Assembly: GCF_019925205.1 (NCBI RefSeq)
Contig: NC_083568.1
Span: 22,814,393-22,878,392, forward strand
Source of the DNA: Metopolophium dirhodum
Taxonomy: Eukaryota; Arthropoda; Insecta; Hemiptera; Aphididae
Reading direction: 5' to 3'
DNA length: 64,000 bases
Part shown: positions 42,091-55,360 of the stretch, piece by piece
Layout of the letters: each line of letters begins with the position of its first letter
Numbering within the stretch: the stretch's first letter is position 1
Made by a program: the position numbers and the translations under genes
Notes under the pieces: generated by a model
Seen by the model: the letters and a program-made list of their open reading frames with translations, nothing else
Databases searched by the model: none
What the model was told of the DNA's origin: nothing

Positions 42091-44838
42091 ATTAATGTAT
42101 TACATTGTATATTTTGTATTATGTATTGAATATTCTATATATATATATTTTTTTTTTTACAGGTCTTAGTTACCTTAAAACCCCAAGATCAAGTGTTGAG
42201 CGAGTGTTGTAGTGACGGCCTCACATGTCCGTGTGAGTTGTTAGTAGGTATAGCTATGCATAATATTATGACATATTATATTATGTTAGTGCAATAACAC
42301 TCCCAAATATCAAATCCAATATTATACTATCTATGAATTATTTCACGGCATTAATAATAGCTTCGTGGCATATGATCGATACGATATCACAACAACAAAT
42401 AACATTCGCCATCACAATACACCGAACGACGTTATAATAATAATTAATTTTACTTTAGACTCAACCTTTATTTCAAATGTTATTGTTTGATACAAAATTA
42501 AGTCAAACCAAACGCGTATTCTTGTTAAAAATTACATAAAAAAACTAAAAAGAGTCAAATGTGTCAGATAAATATCAATACTTTTACTTTAGAATAATAA
42601 AAATATACGATTTTCCTTTTTTCAGTTTTAAATAATATACATACTATACCCAATGAAGTATATACATTTTTGTAATTTCAATAAATTTTCGAAATATATC
42701 AGGAACGCTAAAAGAATAATATAACATGATATTGCATCTATGAATGTTAGGTTCATCAAATACATTTTTATTGATTTATTATTATTATTTTTTGAAAAAA
42801 AAATGTTTTTATTTTTCTTCGTAATGATACTTTAACTGAATGGTACTCATGTTCACTGGTATTATAATATATATGGACTGATGTATTCCGCTATAGACTT
42901 ATAGAATTTAATAAATAATACATATTATATTATATGTATATACAAAATGCTATGCATATTTTAAACTAATTAGGCACCTAGGTACAATGTAAACACAAAA
43001 CACACTAAAAATATGTGTTGCGTTATGCAAATATAACTTCTACTACATAGAAGATATATACATTTGTTGTAAAGTTCAATTAACGTTCACCTTTATTCGA
43101 AAAACATATAATTATTACAACTTACTGAAAAATTGAGTAGACAGTAATAATGTTGAACGATTGACACAATTTTTTTGTTCTTACTTATTTATTACGACCG
43201 TTTTGGTTTTTTGTACCTAACTCTTTTGAATTCTCAGCTATTACTATGATGGATATTCGATGATGACAAACCATTAGCGATAATTGTACTTTTTTCATTG
43301 TAATTTATTTTTATTCCAAATTATATAGTACTAGGTATATTATTCTATAATGCATCAATGTATAGAATGTAGATTTTAACGCTTGAATAGTGAATTGCAA
43401 TATTGCATTCGAATCGATAAGTAGGTACCCGATTATAGCTTAACTCTACACGATATATAATACATTTTCAATAAGAAATATTTAAAGTTTTTAAATAATA
43501 TTATATGTATAATTGATTATACCCATCTTGCGGATTACAAGTATTTGCTTTCATCGCGAGATCCGTTACACCAGTGTTGTAGTTCACTGGAATTCTGATA
43601 AAATAAAATAACATAAATTATTCGTCATCCATAAAAAATAAATCATGGTTTGCATAGCTGTACTTATTATGATGATAATAAAAAAAACAAATAGCTAAGA
43701 GCTTTTGGATTCAGCAAAACAATACATCACGGCCGTTTTGTGAGCGGGTTCATTACGAGCATTATATTATAATAGACGGCTTGGAATAATAATAATCATA
43801 ATATATTATATTGATTGGCATGGCATTTTTTTGTGACCGTGCCATTGATGCTAATTATTTTAATCCTCCCGCAAATGATTGTGTGTGCCTATGTGCTTTA
43901 AATTTTGCTTAGTGGAAACTCAAAATTCGACTCATAAAATATAAACGATATATTATACCTACGTCAGTCATTGACAATGGCCTTTGAACCCATAATAATC
44001 GGGTGTCTCCGATTTTCCAAACCACACGAATTCAGACATTTCGGGCGAGGAACAAATCGTTTTTAAAAAAAACTGTAACGAGATAAAATAAATAAATAAA
44101 ATAGTCACAGAGGGTCGTGAAACGCACTCCGTACAATGTTATATAATATTAACTGTTGTTTTATAATATAATATAAATAGGTCACTCGCGCACGACGTTA
44201 TGACACACAATCATCATAATTATCATTTGAACAGTTAGTCGATTGATGCAATGCGTAGGTGTATTATATATATTTACATAATATTATCATGATATAGTGT
44301 GCATCTCGAATGTTGATGTTTATTTCTGAGAGTTAACAGCCACTGTATCAACCGCGCCGCTGCGAAGTAGTAATACTATACGCTGCTTGATATTATTATT
44401 ATTATATGCAATAAAGACGGAAAGGAAAAAACCAAGTACGCCAAAACCTTGCACACGTATCATACCTATATAGGTATATTATATTATTGATTTTAAAACG
44501 ACGTTTGTCTCTACTACGCCCTATCATTATACTATATTATGTGTTGGTATAACATTTTTTTTATATTCCAATAAGTCATATATAAAATATGTACTGTCAA
44601 TCGATTGGAAATTTAATAGTAGGTAGGCGAACCAGATACCCGCGCGCTTATATATATATATAGGTAATATTAATATATATTCACCGGATCCGTTCAAATT
44701 TTAGAATTTCTATTACTTTCCGGTGAGACGCGACTATATACGGCACGACGGTATATAACTCGTATTTACATATTTTTTATGTAAAATGTTTTCACGGGTC
44801 ATATTATTTGGTTTAGTCTAGAAATCCTAAAGAGATGA

Positions 44839-44874
44839 TAGTAATAGTAATAATAATAATAATAATAATAATAT
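44839..44874. repeat. AAT microsatellite
   Basis: About ten AAT units with minor interruptions at the left. Confidence 0.92.
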
Positions 44875-46264
44875 TAGGCCCCTGTAGTTGGTATATTATA
44901 TTATTCGTTGCGAAGTAGTCTCTAGAGTTTTATCAATTTTTTCCTCGTACGGACCGAAAGTAATGGCTAGTTAAATAAGTAAACAGCACATTTTTCTTTT
45001 ACTCTGCTGTATTTTCTGAGCGTAACAACATTCCAACTTCAACAATACGTCTAAAGACTAATATTGATAATCGTCGTACTACACTAAAAAAAAAATAAAA
45101 ATTGAATACAAAATACAGCTGCGTTAAAATCCCGTCCGAGTATAATAATGCGTCTTATTTTTTAAACTCGTTTTGGAAACATTTTTACGTACGTTTACGA
45201 AATGTCATGTCTTAATCGAAGCATCGCAAACCTCCTCTGGTCTCGCAATATCGACCAAACGTGTGCATCGTGTTGGTCAGCGAGTAGGTGCCTATACGTT
45301 ACAAGTGAACTTGAAACACGTACTAGGTATATATGGTTGCCATTTAGCCGACTGACGAACATAAATTAAAAACAAAGCCACATAATAGCTCATATACTTT
45401 CGCTGTAATACAATCTAAAAAACAGCTTAAACGTAAATGTTATATCCCGCACAGTGTTGTAATATCTCTATATATATTTATAAAATGTACACTTTGTATA
45501 TATATATATTTAGGTATCCTTTTAATCTTCCAGAGTCTTTCTATTATTATTCCTTCCAAACGAGAATCCACCGTAAATTCAAACAGACAGCTCCCCCGAG
45601 ATGATCCACCGGTAGACTCTGCGTGTACGTTACCATGGTTACATATTACATTGAAACTGTAGTTTATATAATATAAATGTATTGTGATCGTGGTTGAATA
45701 ATTTTGCTTGGAGCGTTGTCAATTAAATTATGCGCGCCCACTTGAGGTATATACCAAAGTATGATAATTATGTGTATAGGTACCAGGCTATTAGTGAAAC
45801 AAAATTAAAAATTACGAATAAAGCGACAAATTTCGTTTTGAACGTGGTCTATTATAATCCACTTGCGATCGATCAGACGTGGCGTCGAAGTCGTTATCCC
45901 GTAATATTACAGACACTCGCGTTCTTGGAATTTTTGTTCGTAAAATTGTCAAAGACATTATGCTTGGCACCTACGAGCATTGGATTAAGTTATATTTGTT
46001 TCGAAGTAATAATTTTACATTTTATATTTAGTAGATGCCTACGTTAAAATTCAATTTATTATATAATTTGCCAATAGATAAAAATAGTGAAATATAAAAT
46101 TGAATGTGTGGATCGGGTTATTACGTTTGAAACTCTGAACCCATTCAATTATCTTTGGATTCAAACAAAGATTTTTAGTAGAAACCATTTTACCGAAAAA
46201 TTGAAAAATAGTTTGCTCCAAACGTTTTGGTTAGGTAAGGATTGATTTTAAAATTGCTTTTCAT

Positions 46265-46292
46265 GAATTTCTCGAAAACTACCGAGAAATTC
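46265..46292. repeat. small perfect hairpin
   Basis: GAATTTCTCG and its exact complement CGAGAAATTC separated by 8 bases. It may belong to an old repeat; too small for more. Confidence 0.6.
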
Positions 46293-49200
46293 AAAAAATA
46301 AGTTGTTTAAAACAAAATCTAAGTTCAATTGACAATCTTTGTATATATAGGTGACGCTTGAAACTTTTTGAACTTTATTTCTGTCCTAAAAAAGTGTTAA
46401 ACGAAAAAAGGCACATACAATTGCAAAATCAATAGCTTCACGTATAGGTAACATTCAGAAACTAACAAGAATATGTTTAGGTTTGTCTTTATAAGAACGT
46501 GTCATCGCAGAGACTTGCAAGCAGACGTTGACTGATTTTTGGATATTAAATTAAAGTTAAAATATTAAAATATTGTTGATGGTCGGTTTCGTAAATATAA
46601 AAATTTAAACACAGAATAAAATTGAATAATATTTTGCACGAGTGGAATTATATATGGAAATTTCGTGATTTCTCCGAGAGTTGGTATATCCCTATTAGTC
46701 AATATTATTGAATGTATTATTTGTTATTATTATTATTTTTGACACGATGGTGAACGGATGGATTTTATACGGATTTTTATATCATATTATTTATATTGGA
46801 ACACATATAATTTGACAGTATTGTGTCGTTTCCATTTCCGTTGAATCGTCTTTATCCGCGAAATGTGACGTTCACTTCGCATACGACGAACTTTGATCGT
46901 TTCGCGTGTATAGGTACGCTTTTTTAGTCACCTAAATTGGACAGAACATAATATCCTGTTCATTGAGTACCTATAATAGCGGAAACGTCTTTTTTACACC
47001 GTGAAATTATTATAGAAAAATAAATCTACACACTGTTTCGGAGAAGAGTGCTAAATAAGGACGTCACGTAGGTAATTTGTTTTCCCCTGTAATAATATGT
47101 TGGACGTACCATATCATTATAATCATGCAATATATAATTTAGCGCCATACGATGATCAAGTAGGTAAGTAAGTAAACGATAAATTATTTTCGCTTTGATA
47201 AGCGATATAATATAGTATGCACTGTGTGACGATAATAACAATAATAGAGACGTTTGCGAGCATTGGACGCATTCAGTGTCTATTAATGCGGAACAGAAAA
47301 TATTGTTCGATGGTCTGGATCCTACGATGTGCACCTACAATGTTTAAGCGCGTGAGTCCGCGAGTAAAGATGTTGTTGTGTTATTATGCTTCGACAAGAC
47401 GTAAACTATTATTTTCCGTGTACTTGTTATTAGACCATATCGCCACAAGTATATTATAGCTATAAAATTATGAATATTATTATGGTATTATCATTGTTTG
47501 ATGAAAATCTAATGCCATCATCGTTTTATACGAACGTCTTGCCGGAAAATGGTTTGTGCGCGATAAAACGTAATTTTATGTAAGGCAAAAAGTTGAATTT
47601 TAATCTGATAAAAGGGCTGCACATTAAACATTTAGAGCACGCATATCGTACCGAAAAACGATGTAATAATACGAAAATTATAAAACAAAAACCGTTTTAT
47701 CGTGATACCGTGTCTACCTCCACACATCTGGCACGACAATAATCGACTTTCGTCAATCCAGATGATAAGTCTTAATAACCGTCAAATACTCCTTAAAATT
47801 TTACTTGGGGTTTTAAGTTGGTCAAATTTTTATCTTCCCAATAACGTGACTAAGAATTAATTGAATTACAGTCAATCATTTGGTTTCGGAGAATTATTGT
47901 AAATACTTCGCGTAAGTAAGTTAAAAATTATAATAATAAAACAATTAATTATTGAAAACTAAATTCTTGATCACTGTAACACGTAGGAAATAATATTATT
48001 GTTCGTACATTTATATATCGATATCGATATGTCAACTTTAAAAACCGAAATATTCCCAAAATACATAATTTATATTGCACCAGATAGAGACATTAATAAA
48101 ATTAATCACTCGTTCGTTGGTAATCTGTAAAATATTGAATATACTATACAAAGTGTCCGGAGGAGAAGTGACATATCGGCGTCATACGATAGTATACCAT
48201 AATTTATGTAAAAAAAATAACTTCAATGGTGGTGGGGGGAGTTAACTCTTTTATTTTTTATCACTTTTAAAAATTCTAATTTTTGACTATTCATTTAATA
48301 ATTTTAATAAAAATAAATTGTACGTTTTTAGTTTAATTGTGTATGTTAGGAAATAAACTCGCAGTGTTACAGGTGCGGTTCTAGGACTAAATTTTCGTAT
48401 GGGCAACAGTACATTTATAAATTTATAATTAGGTCTTAACTGCGAATAAAATCTCCCCTCCACACCACAACATTTTCTTAGTAAAATATTTATGCAAATA
48501 GCCTCCACTAATACTTTGTTAATTTGTAATATTATAGCAGTACCTAGCCAAATGGCAAATATTCAACAGTAGTAAATAATAATGTATATTACTTAATATT
48601 CGGTTAAGATCAATTAAAGCGTTATCTTTCAAAGTATATTATTTTAATTACAGAATTTATGTGCTCATCTAAATTCAAGATGGTATAAAAATACAATATT
48701 ATAATGTATTAAAGTGTACGATGTGTGATCAGTCTTTAAAGAAAGAAAAAAAATCTTTCTCGAAATAAAACCCTACGTAGGTACTTAATAGCTCTGCTAT
48801 TGTTTATGTGTTTACCTGCTTACTTCAAAAGTTTTTAAGTCATTAATATAAAAACGAAGAAACTAGACCAACTTAAGTTTACCAACTTCACTAAAAGCCT
48901 TAAATTATCTAATAGACCATCCGGTATTCTATTAAAAACTTTAACTTGTGTAACGATAAAAGTATATCAAGGAAAGTTGAGTGTTAAGATAAATTTGAGA
49001 TGATTTGAAATATTATTTTTGATTAAGTGACTCGGGTGGGTAATTTTATTACAACTGAAATACAACCAAATATTATAATAGTAATAATACTAATATTGTA
49101 TAATGTTTATTGAAATAGTTAAATAATAGTTACGTTTTATTTGCGAAAGCTACTCGTCGTACTAAAGTTATAACTTAGGGATTATAGTATTATACTCAGT

Positions 49201-50339
49201 TTTAATCTCGAAGTTTATTAGTTACTGTTAGATTTCGTGGCTTAAAATCATGGACCCAATGAAATAGTTTTTTTTACGATTTGTGTCAAATGAACCAGAA
49301 AGACTTTAACCAGATCCTCAGTCGATAGTTCTATCAAGTTAATATTATGACATAATGTATTTGTCGTCAATGAGAAATAGACACGATTTTATATTTGTTT
49401 TTTAATAAAATAGTTTGCTTTAGTTTTAAATTTTAATTCTGCGATATTCATTATAATATGCACAATATTATTATAATAGTTAAATTATAAACACCTCGAC
49501 ACAACACAGTACATTTCAAACATCAAATGGTTTTTTTTTTCAGACATCGCTGTGACATTTTTGGAATCCACTTTTAGATTATCAATACATCGAAAGGAAA
49601 TCCAGAAAATGAAGTCCTTGATTTCTAAAAAGCAAAATTACAAATGCTTTACTAAGCACCCGTAACACGATCTGGCGAAGCAACGATATTATTATATTGT
49701 AAGAGAATATTCGTTTAGTAGATGGCGTTATACGAAACGTCGGACCAACAATAAATAATAATTGTTATTTTAAAGAATATTTATGCATCTTACCGCCTTG
49801 CCGTGGATGGTATACATATTATTTGCAACTGTATCGATTGGAAGGCTTCTGCAGCAGTGCCATGTCAGTGATTAAATTAAACAAAAAAGTAAAAATAGCT
49901 GACAGCTAAAAAAACACACATATATAGCAGCTAGTACATTTAAAACATCAAACTGCAATTTTAAATTACATTGACACTGAAAAAAAAAACCGTTCTTTTG
50001 ATGTGGACGTAAACATAAATAGACACTTAGGTAATTTCCAATCGACATTTTTTTCATCATTATTCAAATTAATTATTTATAATTATTTATGCTAATATTT
50101 GAGTTTGAGTAGTCTTTGAAAAAAACGGATAATTGATTTTGAAATGTGTTTTATTAGTATGTTGGGCTCGTCATATCTTTATATCGAAAGCAATTTTTTT
50201 TTTTTATCTACTTTAATGTGAAAAGTATAATCGATTGAATCTGCATCAAGTTTGATGCACGTAAAATGAACTAAACAAACATTTACTCATTCCCTATCAC
50301 GGACAAAATTAATTACAAATATTTGTTTAGTACGTTTCG

Positions 50340-50770
50340 CTACATCTGGCTGCACAAGAATAGGACGACGAAGGAGTTTATATTATACCGGGAGTGGGTG
50401 CACGTGGTTACTCTTCATTAACTGAGGTTGACGAAATAAAATTGGCATGATCGGGTGCCAGCATGTATGTGCATTAATGATAGACGAGGGGTAGAAAACC
50501 CCCACGACCCTGTTAAAGATGCCGAGCAAATGTCTGTTACAATATGTGTTGTTGAGTCGGTAACAACAGTAATTATTAACCAGAACCAAACACCGCTTAT
50601 ATTAATGTTATGTTCTACCGGTGGGTATTATTCACGTGAGAACTAATGCGACGAATAAACACAGCGGAAGCAATATTCCTCTCTCAAACCCGGCCACTCA
50701 ACTGGACCATAAATTCCATAACATAAGCCCGGAAGGAGTTGAACTGTTCTTTACTAATTATTAAGATCTG
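50340..50770. repeat. GC-shifted segment, possible old transposon piece
   Basis: About 430 bases with more GC and fewer homopolymers than its flanks, with words such as CAAACCCGGCCACTCAACTG and GCCCGGAAGGAGTTGAAC. Short open frames exist on both strands (50455-50646 plus, 50383-50589 minus) without recognisable motifs. It could also be a decayed exon of an unknown gene. Confidence 0.25.
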
Positions 50771-51185
50771 TTGAGGTTTTCTATTGTGGTAAAACTATGC
50801 ATGTGTTACCATGTTAATCGTGTTTTTTTAATTTTTTTTTTTCATCTTATCTGCAAATTTAATTAGAAATTGCACATAAAGAGGTATCTGCATATGATAA
50901 TATCGACTACCTATATGTAAAAACGGCCCAGCCCGTGAAAAATAATAAATAAAATAAACACAGTTTTGAGTACCACGTCGTCACCAAAAATGGAAAAATG
51001 TTCAATAACGATTTGGAATTTTTATGCTGAAGAATATGTGTAATTTTACCTTACAAAGACCAATTATTCGATATACCTATGGATTGCATAATGGATTTTC
51101 AGCTATTTAAAATTATATTCACCCAAATAATTGAAAATTTATAACTGCCATAAAAAAAGCAGAAAATCTAAATAGTCTAAAAATG

Positions 51186-51760
51186 ATTCAATACTGTACT
51201 GGAACATTCAATACTGTACTGGAACAGAAACCCCTAGACAATGGGAAAAATATACTTATTTTTCTATAATTTGCATATTATTATTATTATATTTTATATT
51301 AATTTGCAATAATATAAACCATTATTGCACGATTTTCTATATTTTGTGTATTTATGTAGTTGCTCAATTTAAATGACTTATATTATGAATAGGTACATTG
51401 TATTGCTTTTTTTATTGTTCCGGTTCAGTTCTGGTTTTTTGATAGTAAAAATTAAAGGTATCGGTTCAAAATAATTTTGTTACCGGTTCCAGCTAATTTA
51501 GGTACTGAAAAGTATAATAATTTTAAATACCTATTCAGAATGCTGGTTTAATTAATAGCATGAAAAATATTGGAAAACTCTTACGACATACATAGTTTAT
51601 ACACAAAACACTAAACAGTAATACTATTAAATTACGATAGATAATATTATTTTGCTTTTGAACCTAAAAGAACAAATTTAATTTAAAAATTCATGTTTGG
51701 TTCTGGTACCTAAGTTCCGGTTTCGGTTCCAGAACCGGTTCCAGTCCCTTCAGTTCAAGC
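51186..51760. repeat. GGTTCC/GGAACC-rich repeat region with 20 bp tandem duplication
   Basis: The left side has an exact 20-base unit (attcaatactgtactggaac) twice in a row at 51186-51225. The right side carries a cluster of GGTTCC and GGAACC words (51418-51490 and 51695-51750), including the palindrome GGTTCCAGAACC at 51725-51736. The left ACTGGAAC recurs inverted near 51745. This looks like an old non-autonomous element with self-complementary ends; target duplications were not found. Confidence 0.4.
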
Positions 51761-54546
51761 AGACTACAACTTCCACAAGTCTGAGTGCCAATTATATATT
51801 TTATGACAAGACGTTACACATTAGCTATATTATGCAACACGTGGGATAACAAAATACATAATATACGATTTAAAATAATAGTTATTGTACAGTACAAATT
51901 TTATTCAACTTCAATATTATAAACCGACGTAATCACAATTATAAACAGAGTTTTCACTCGACAAAATGACACGGCATTAGTAATAAAACATTATCCAGGA
52001 CCAATTCATTTTTTTTTTTTTATATATATATAACGACAAAATATAATATAATGAACAAAATCACTTTCAGCATTACGTTACAATAATATTATAAAGTGGA
52101 TACTAAAACAATAATAACATTATGACGACGTATTATCTAGTTCAAATCATTTAAAATGCAATGCTTAATAACTATAGCGACACACTAGGTATACACAACT
52201 ACGCTTAAGTTATAATCATCAAGGAGCTGGCGAGTTAAGAGCTTGCCAAAAGTTATTGTCATTTGACTACAAAATAATGCGACGTATTAATTAGGAGATG
52301 ATACCGACATGATGTACATAGAGGCACCTATCGATGTTAGACTAATAAACAAAATTTTTTTAGTTTGAAATTAAATCGCTAAGATCAGTCTAGAATGAAC
52401 CGTGTCCAAAAACATATATCACTTTGATTCGAACATACAATGTATTATCAATAAAGGTACTATTACACTTCCACCTATCCAAAGACCATTTAGAATTTGT
52501 TGCACACACTCTGTATGCAATTATTTCCATAATAATTTTCATTCCTGCGTTTGTAAAAGTTAATCTTGGGATATTTGTCTTAACTTCATTTACTTCTAAA
52601 ATTATTAAATTTAAATGTTATTATATTAGCGATAAGAAAAATATTGCTATAAAAATTATCTATACAAAAAATAAATAATTCGCTAAATAAAATTGCACAT
52701 AGGTACTTGTATAAGTTTTATGTAAGCAATGATAACAAAATAAATAATTTAAATTACACATAAGGAACGAATTTCAAAATGAGTTTTCAATGTCCTTTTC
52801 AGCAAAAAGGTCATCATTATCTTAATAGTTATTGATATAATGATATAATATTATGTTATTATTCAAATACAATGAAGATATTTCGATTTTTTTCTACATT
52901 TCTTGACAATAAAAAAAATTGAATAGGTATACGTTAATTAAATCACTTATATGTATTATTATGGTGGTAGTGACATACTTAGGTTATTAGATATTATGAA
53001 TAATTTAATTTATAATTGTTGTCGTTGTATGTGGATATCATATCACTATAATAATAAATTAGTTACGAATATTAATTTTAAAAGTACATATTATAATTAA
53101 TAAAAGTGTTGTGATTATTGTATGTTTTGCTTATTATATATTTGCATATCGCTATACATTGTTGTTTTTTATGTAATGCGTGCGACGACATATAATGTTA
53201 TAGTAAATTACACTTCTATCGTGGGTTTTCTTTTTATTGATAAATTCACTTAGGTAATAATATTAAAATAAATTTTGTTTTTTCCATCATTGGATTTTGA
53301 TTTTCGTTCACATAAAATTAAGTTTTTGATTAATGACCAATCGGCAATAATTGACTGAACTATTGACATGAAATACATAAAGAAGTAATGACGTTGTTAA
53401 AACCATATAGATTTTTACAATAATTTTCGCAAAGTACCCACCAAGTGTACAAATCAATTTCGGTTATGAAATATTGAAATAACTTAGGTACACAATTTCA
53501 AAAATATTTTATTTTTCTGTTTCAACTTCAGTACCTACACGTCCTACTATTGAATTTTTCGTCGAATAATAGGTTTATCGAACTCGTTAGTTGTATTTTT
53601 TCTCGATCAATGAGTTTAAATTGACAATATATTTTAATAGCACACGGCAATACATAATGTTCGAGAGTTAAGCTGTGGCAGAAAAAAAAAAGATTATCAT
53701 GATAATAAATAATGAACGAAAACCGTAAAATGCGTAATGAAAAACATCATAATATCATGTGATCTACTAAATAGCATTTACATATTATTATAGTTTTATG
53801 TAAAATATTACAAAATGCGTACATGTGACGTTGGCGGTGGTTTTTATACAATTCATACAATACGTTTATGTGTCACGTATTAGTAGTGTTATTATCATTA
53901 TTAAGTAGTTCAAAAAAAAGAAAAGCTTATTGTACATAATATAATAATATTATTGTAGTTATGAAAAATTGTATCGAATTCAACTATAACCGTAAGCAAA
54001 AATAATTTTCACAAATAACAGTATACCTATAGGTAATAAATTAGTTAGATCACAGATTCAGCCAATGACACATAATAGTACTATAATAATAATATTATGT
54101 AATTAAATTATTTTATACAGTTTGACGATATTAATATATAAAATAATATCGTTTCATGTAATAGGATAAAATTGAAACCAAGCAAATTCGTTGAAATAAT
54201 AATAATATATAATTTAAATATAATAATATGACGTCAACGCAGGTCTATAATATTATCATAGTAGATACCTAATAGATATCAGATATCGATTAAGTATAAA
54301 AATTTTAATTTAAGGGGCAAACATGTAATTTAATTTAGACAACTACTCACTACTGTATTCGTATATAAATAAAAAAATAATTTTATACAATAAAAAAATC
54401 CAATAACGTCAACTGTTTTCCTTTAATGTATGACGTCATATCTGCTTAAAGTATATAATTATACTATTTTTGATTACAAAAAACGATCGCCGCAAACATC
54501 CGTGTAACGCCGACGACCCCCAAACGTATAATGTGTCACTTTACAA
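51761..54546. other. AT-rich downstream flank of the MCT-like gene
   Basis: Very AT-rich with no supported exon. Further minus-strand ATTAAA/AATAAA hexamers occur here, so a longer 3' UTR is possible. The 84-codon plus frame at 52424-52678 has an Ile/Phe/Lys composition typical of AT-rich chance frames. Confidence 0.5.
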
Positions 54547-54707
54547 TTTAATCAAATAAAAGAATATAATAGTAAACAAATAAATAAAAATAAAATGAAC
54601 ACATCTTCAACAATAATGATAATAAAAAAAAATAATAATAAAAAAATAATAATAATAATAATAATACAATATAATATGAATATAAAATATTATTACGAGC
54701 GGTCGTT
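54547..54707 (-). terminator. 3' UTR of the MCT-like gene with candidate poly(A) signal
   Basis: The sequence after the stop is AT-rich and carries an AAT-type run at about 54619-54666. Reading the minus strand, an ATTAAA hexamer (plus 54552-54547) lies about 155 nt past the stop. It is followed within 40 nt by a G/T-rich stretch containing TTTGGGGGTCGTCGGCG. That order fits a variant cleavage and polyadenylation signal. ATTAAA is common by chance in this AT-rich DNA, and further ATTAAA and AATAAA copies lie downstream (for example near 54330, 54305 and 53235), so the 3' end is uncertain. Confidence 0.35.
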
Positions 54708-55360
54708 TTACACGGACGCCTCGTCGATGACAGTGATCATCCTGCTGTTGTGTCCGGCGACCAGCCGCCACTTGCCGCCCCTGGGCGTCTCCTCTTCCGC
54801 CTGTTTGGCCAGTGACCACCTGCGGCCCTTCCGGTCCATGATGACCGGCATCTCGGCGATCAGGTTGTTCTCGAACTCGCTCAGCATCAGGTAGTTCTCC
54901 ACCTTGTTGCACGACGTGATGCAGTCGCCGATGTAGTCGAGGTCGTCGAGCAGGTTGTCGGGCAGATCCATGTCGGCGATGCCCTCCTCGGAGATGCAAG
55001 TCAGCTCGGGCTTGTCGTTGGGTCCACCGCCCCCGCCGGCGCTGCCACCACTGCCGCCACTCCCACCCCCGCCCATCATCAAACCCAAACCACCGGCGCT
55101 GCCGACGAGCCCGACGCCCTGCATGTTCAGCGGCGGTTCCATCACCACCACTTCCTCGGGCTCGACGGTGAACGACAGCCTCCGGCGCTGCGGACACGAG
55201 TCCGACACGCACAGCTTCTTCGTGCCCGACTCGTTGTGCTTGTGCCGGGCCACGTTCCGCCGGTGCAGGTCGATGAAGAACATGGTCAGGCTGCCGAGCA
55301 ACACGCACGCCGAGCTGAAGTAGTAACCCGTCTTGGAGCCGTAGCCGATGTTGATGTAAC
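54708..55360 (-). CDS. MCT-like transporter, terminal exon with segment 12 and long cytosolic tail
   Basis: Encodes residues 271 to 486 and the TAA stop. The acceptor is CATGTCCAG then GTTACATC; the split Gly completes GVPISG-YINIGYG. Segment 12 is about 281-300 (GYYFSSACVLLGSLTMFFID), followed by a basic stop-transfer LHRRNVARHKH. The tail of about 183 residues has a hydrophobic/acidic stretch (VEPEEVVVMEPP), a low-complexity Gly/Ser tract near 366-382, then a non-repetitive acidic block near 390-450 (DLPDNLLDDLDYIGD, ENYLMLSEFENNLIAEMP) and a C terminus ending VIDEASV. The tail is long for the family and, apart from the Gly tract, looks constrained. The strong GC3 bias creates long spurious open frames on both strands of this exon. 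Confidence 0.92.

Larger units (their letters stand above)
42091..50339. other. gene-less stretch
   Basis: Simple repeats (TA at 44648-44662 and 45497-45509, AAT at 44839-44874), the hairpin at 46265-46292, a CAGGTGCGGTTCTAGGAC motif at 48370 and scattered open frames up to 105 codons (45730-46047) without recognisable content. Confidence 0.5.

Noticed and set aside
54955..55323. 122-codon plus-strand frame with a Pro run
   Set aside because: Antisense shadow of the Gly/Ser tract in the terminal exon.
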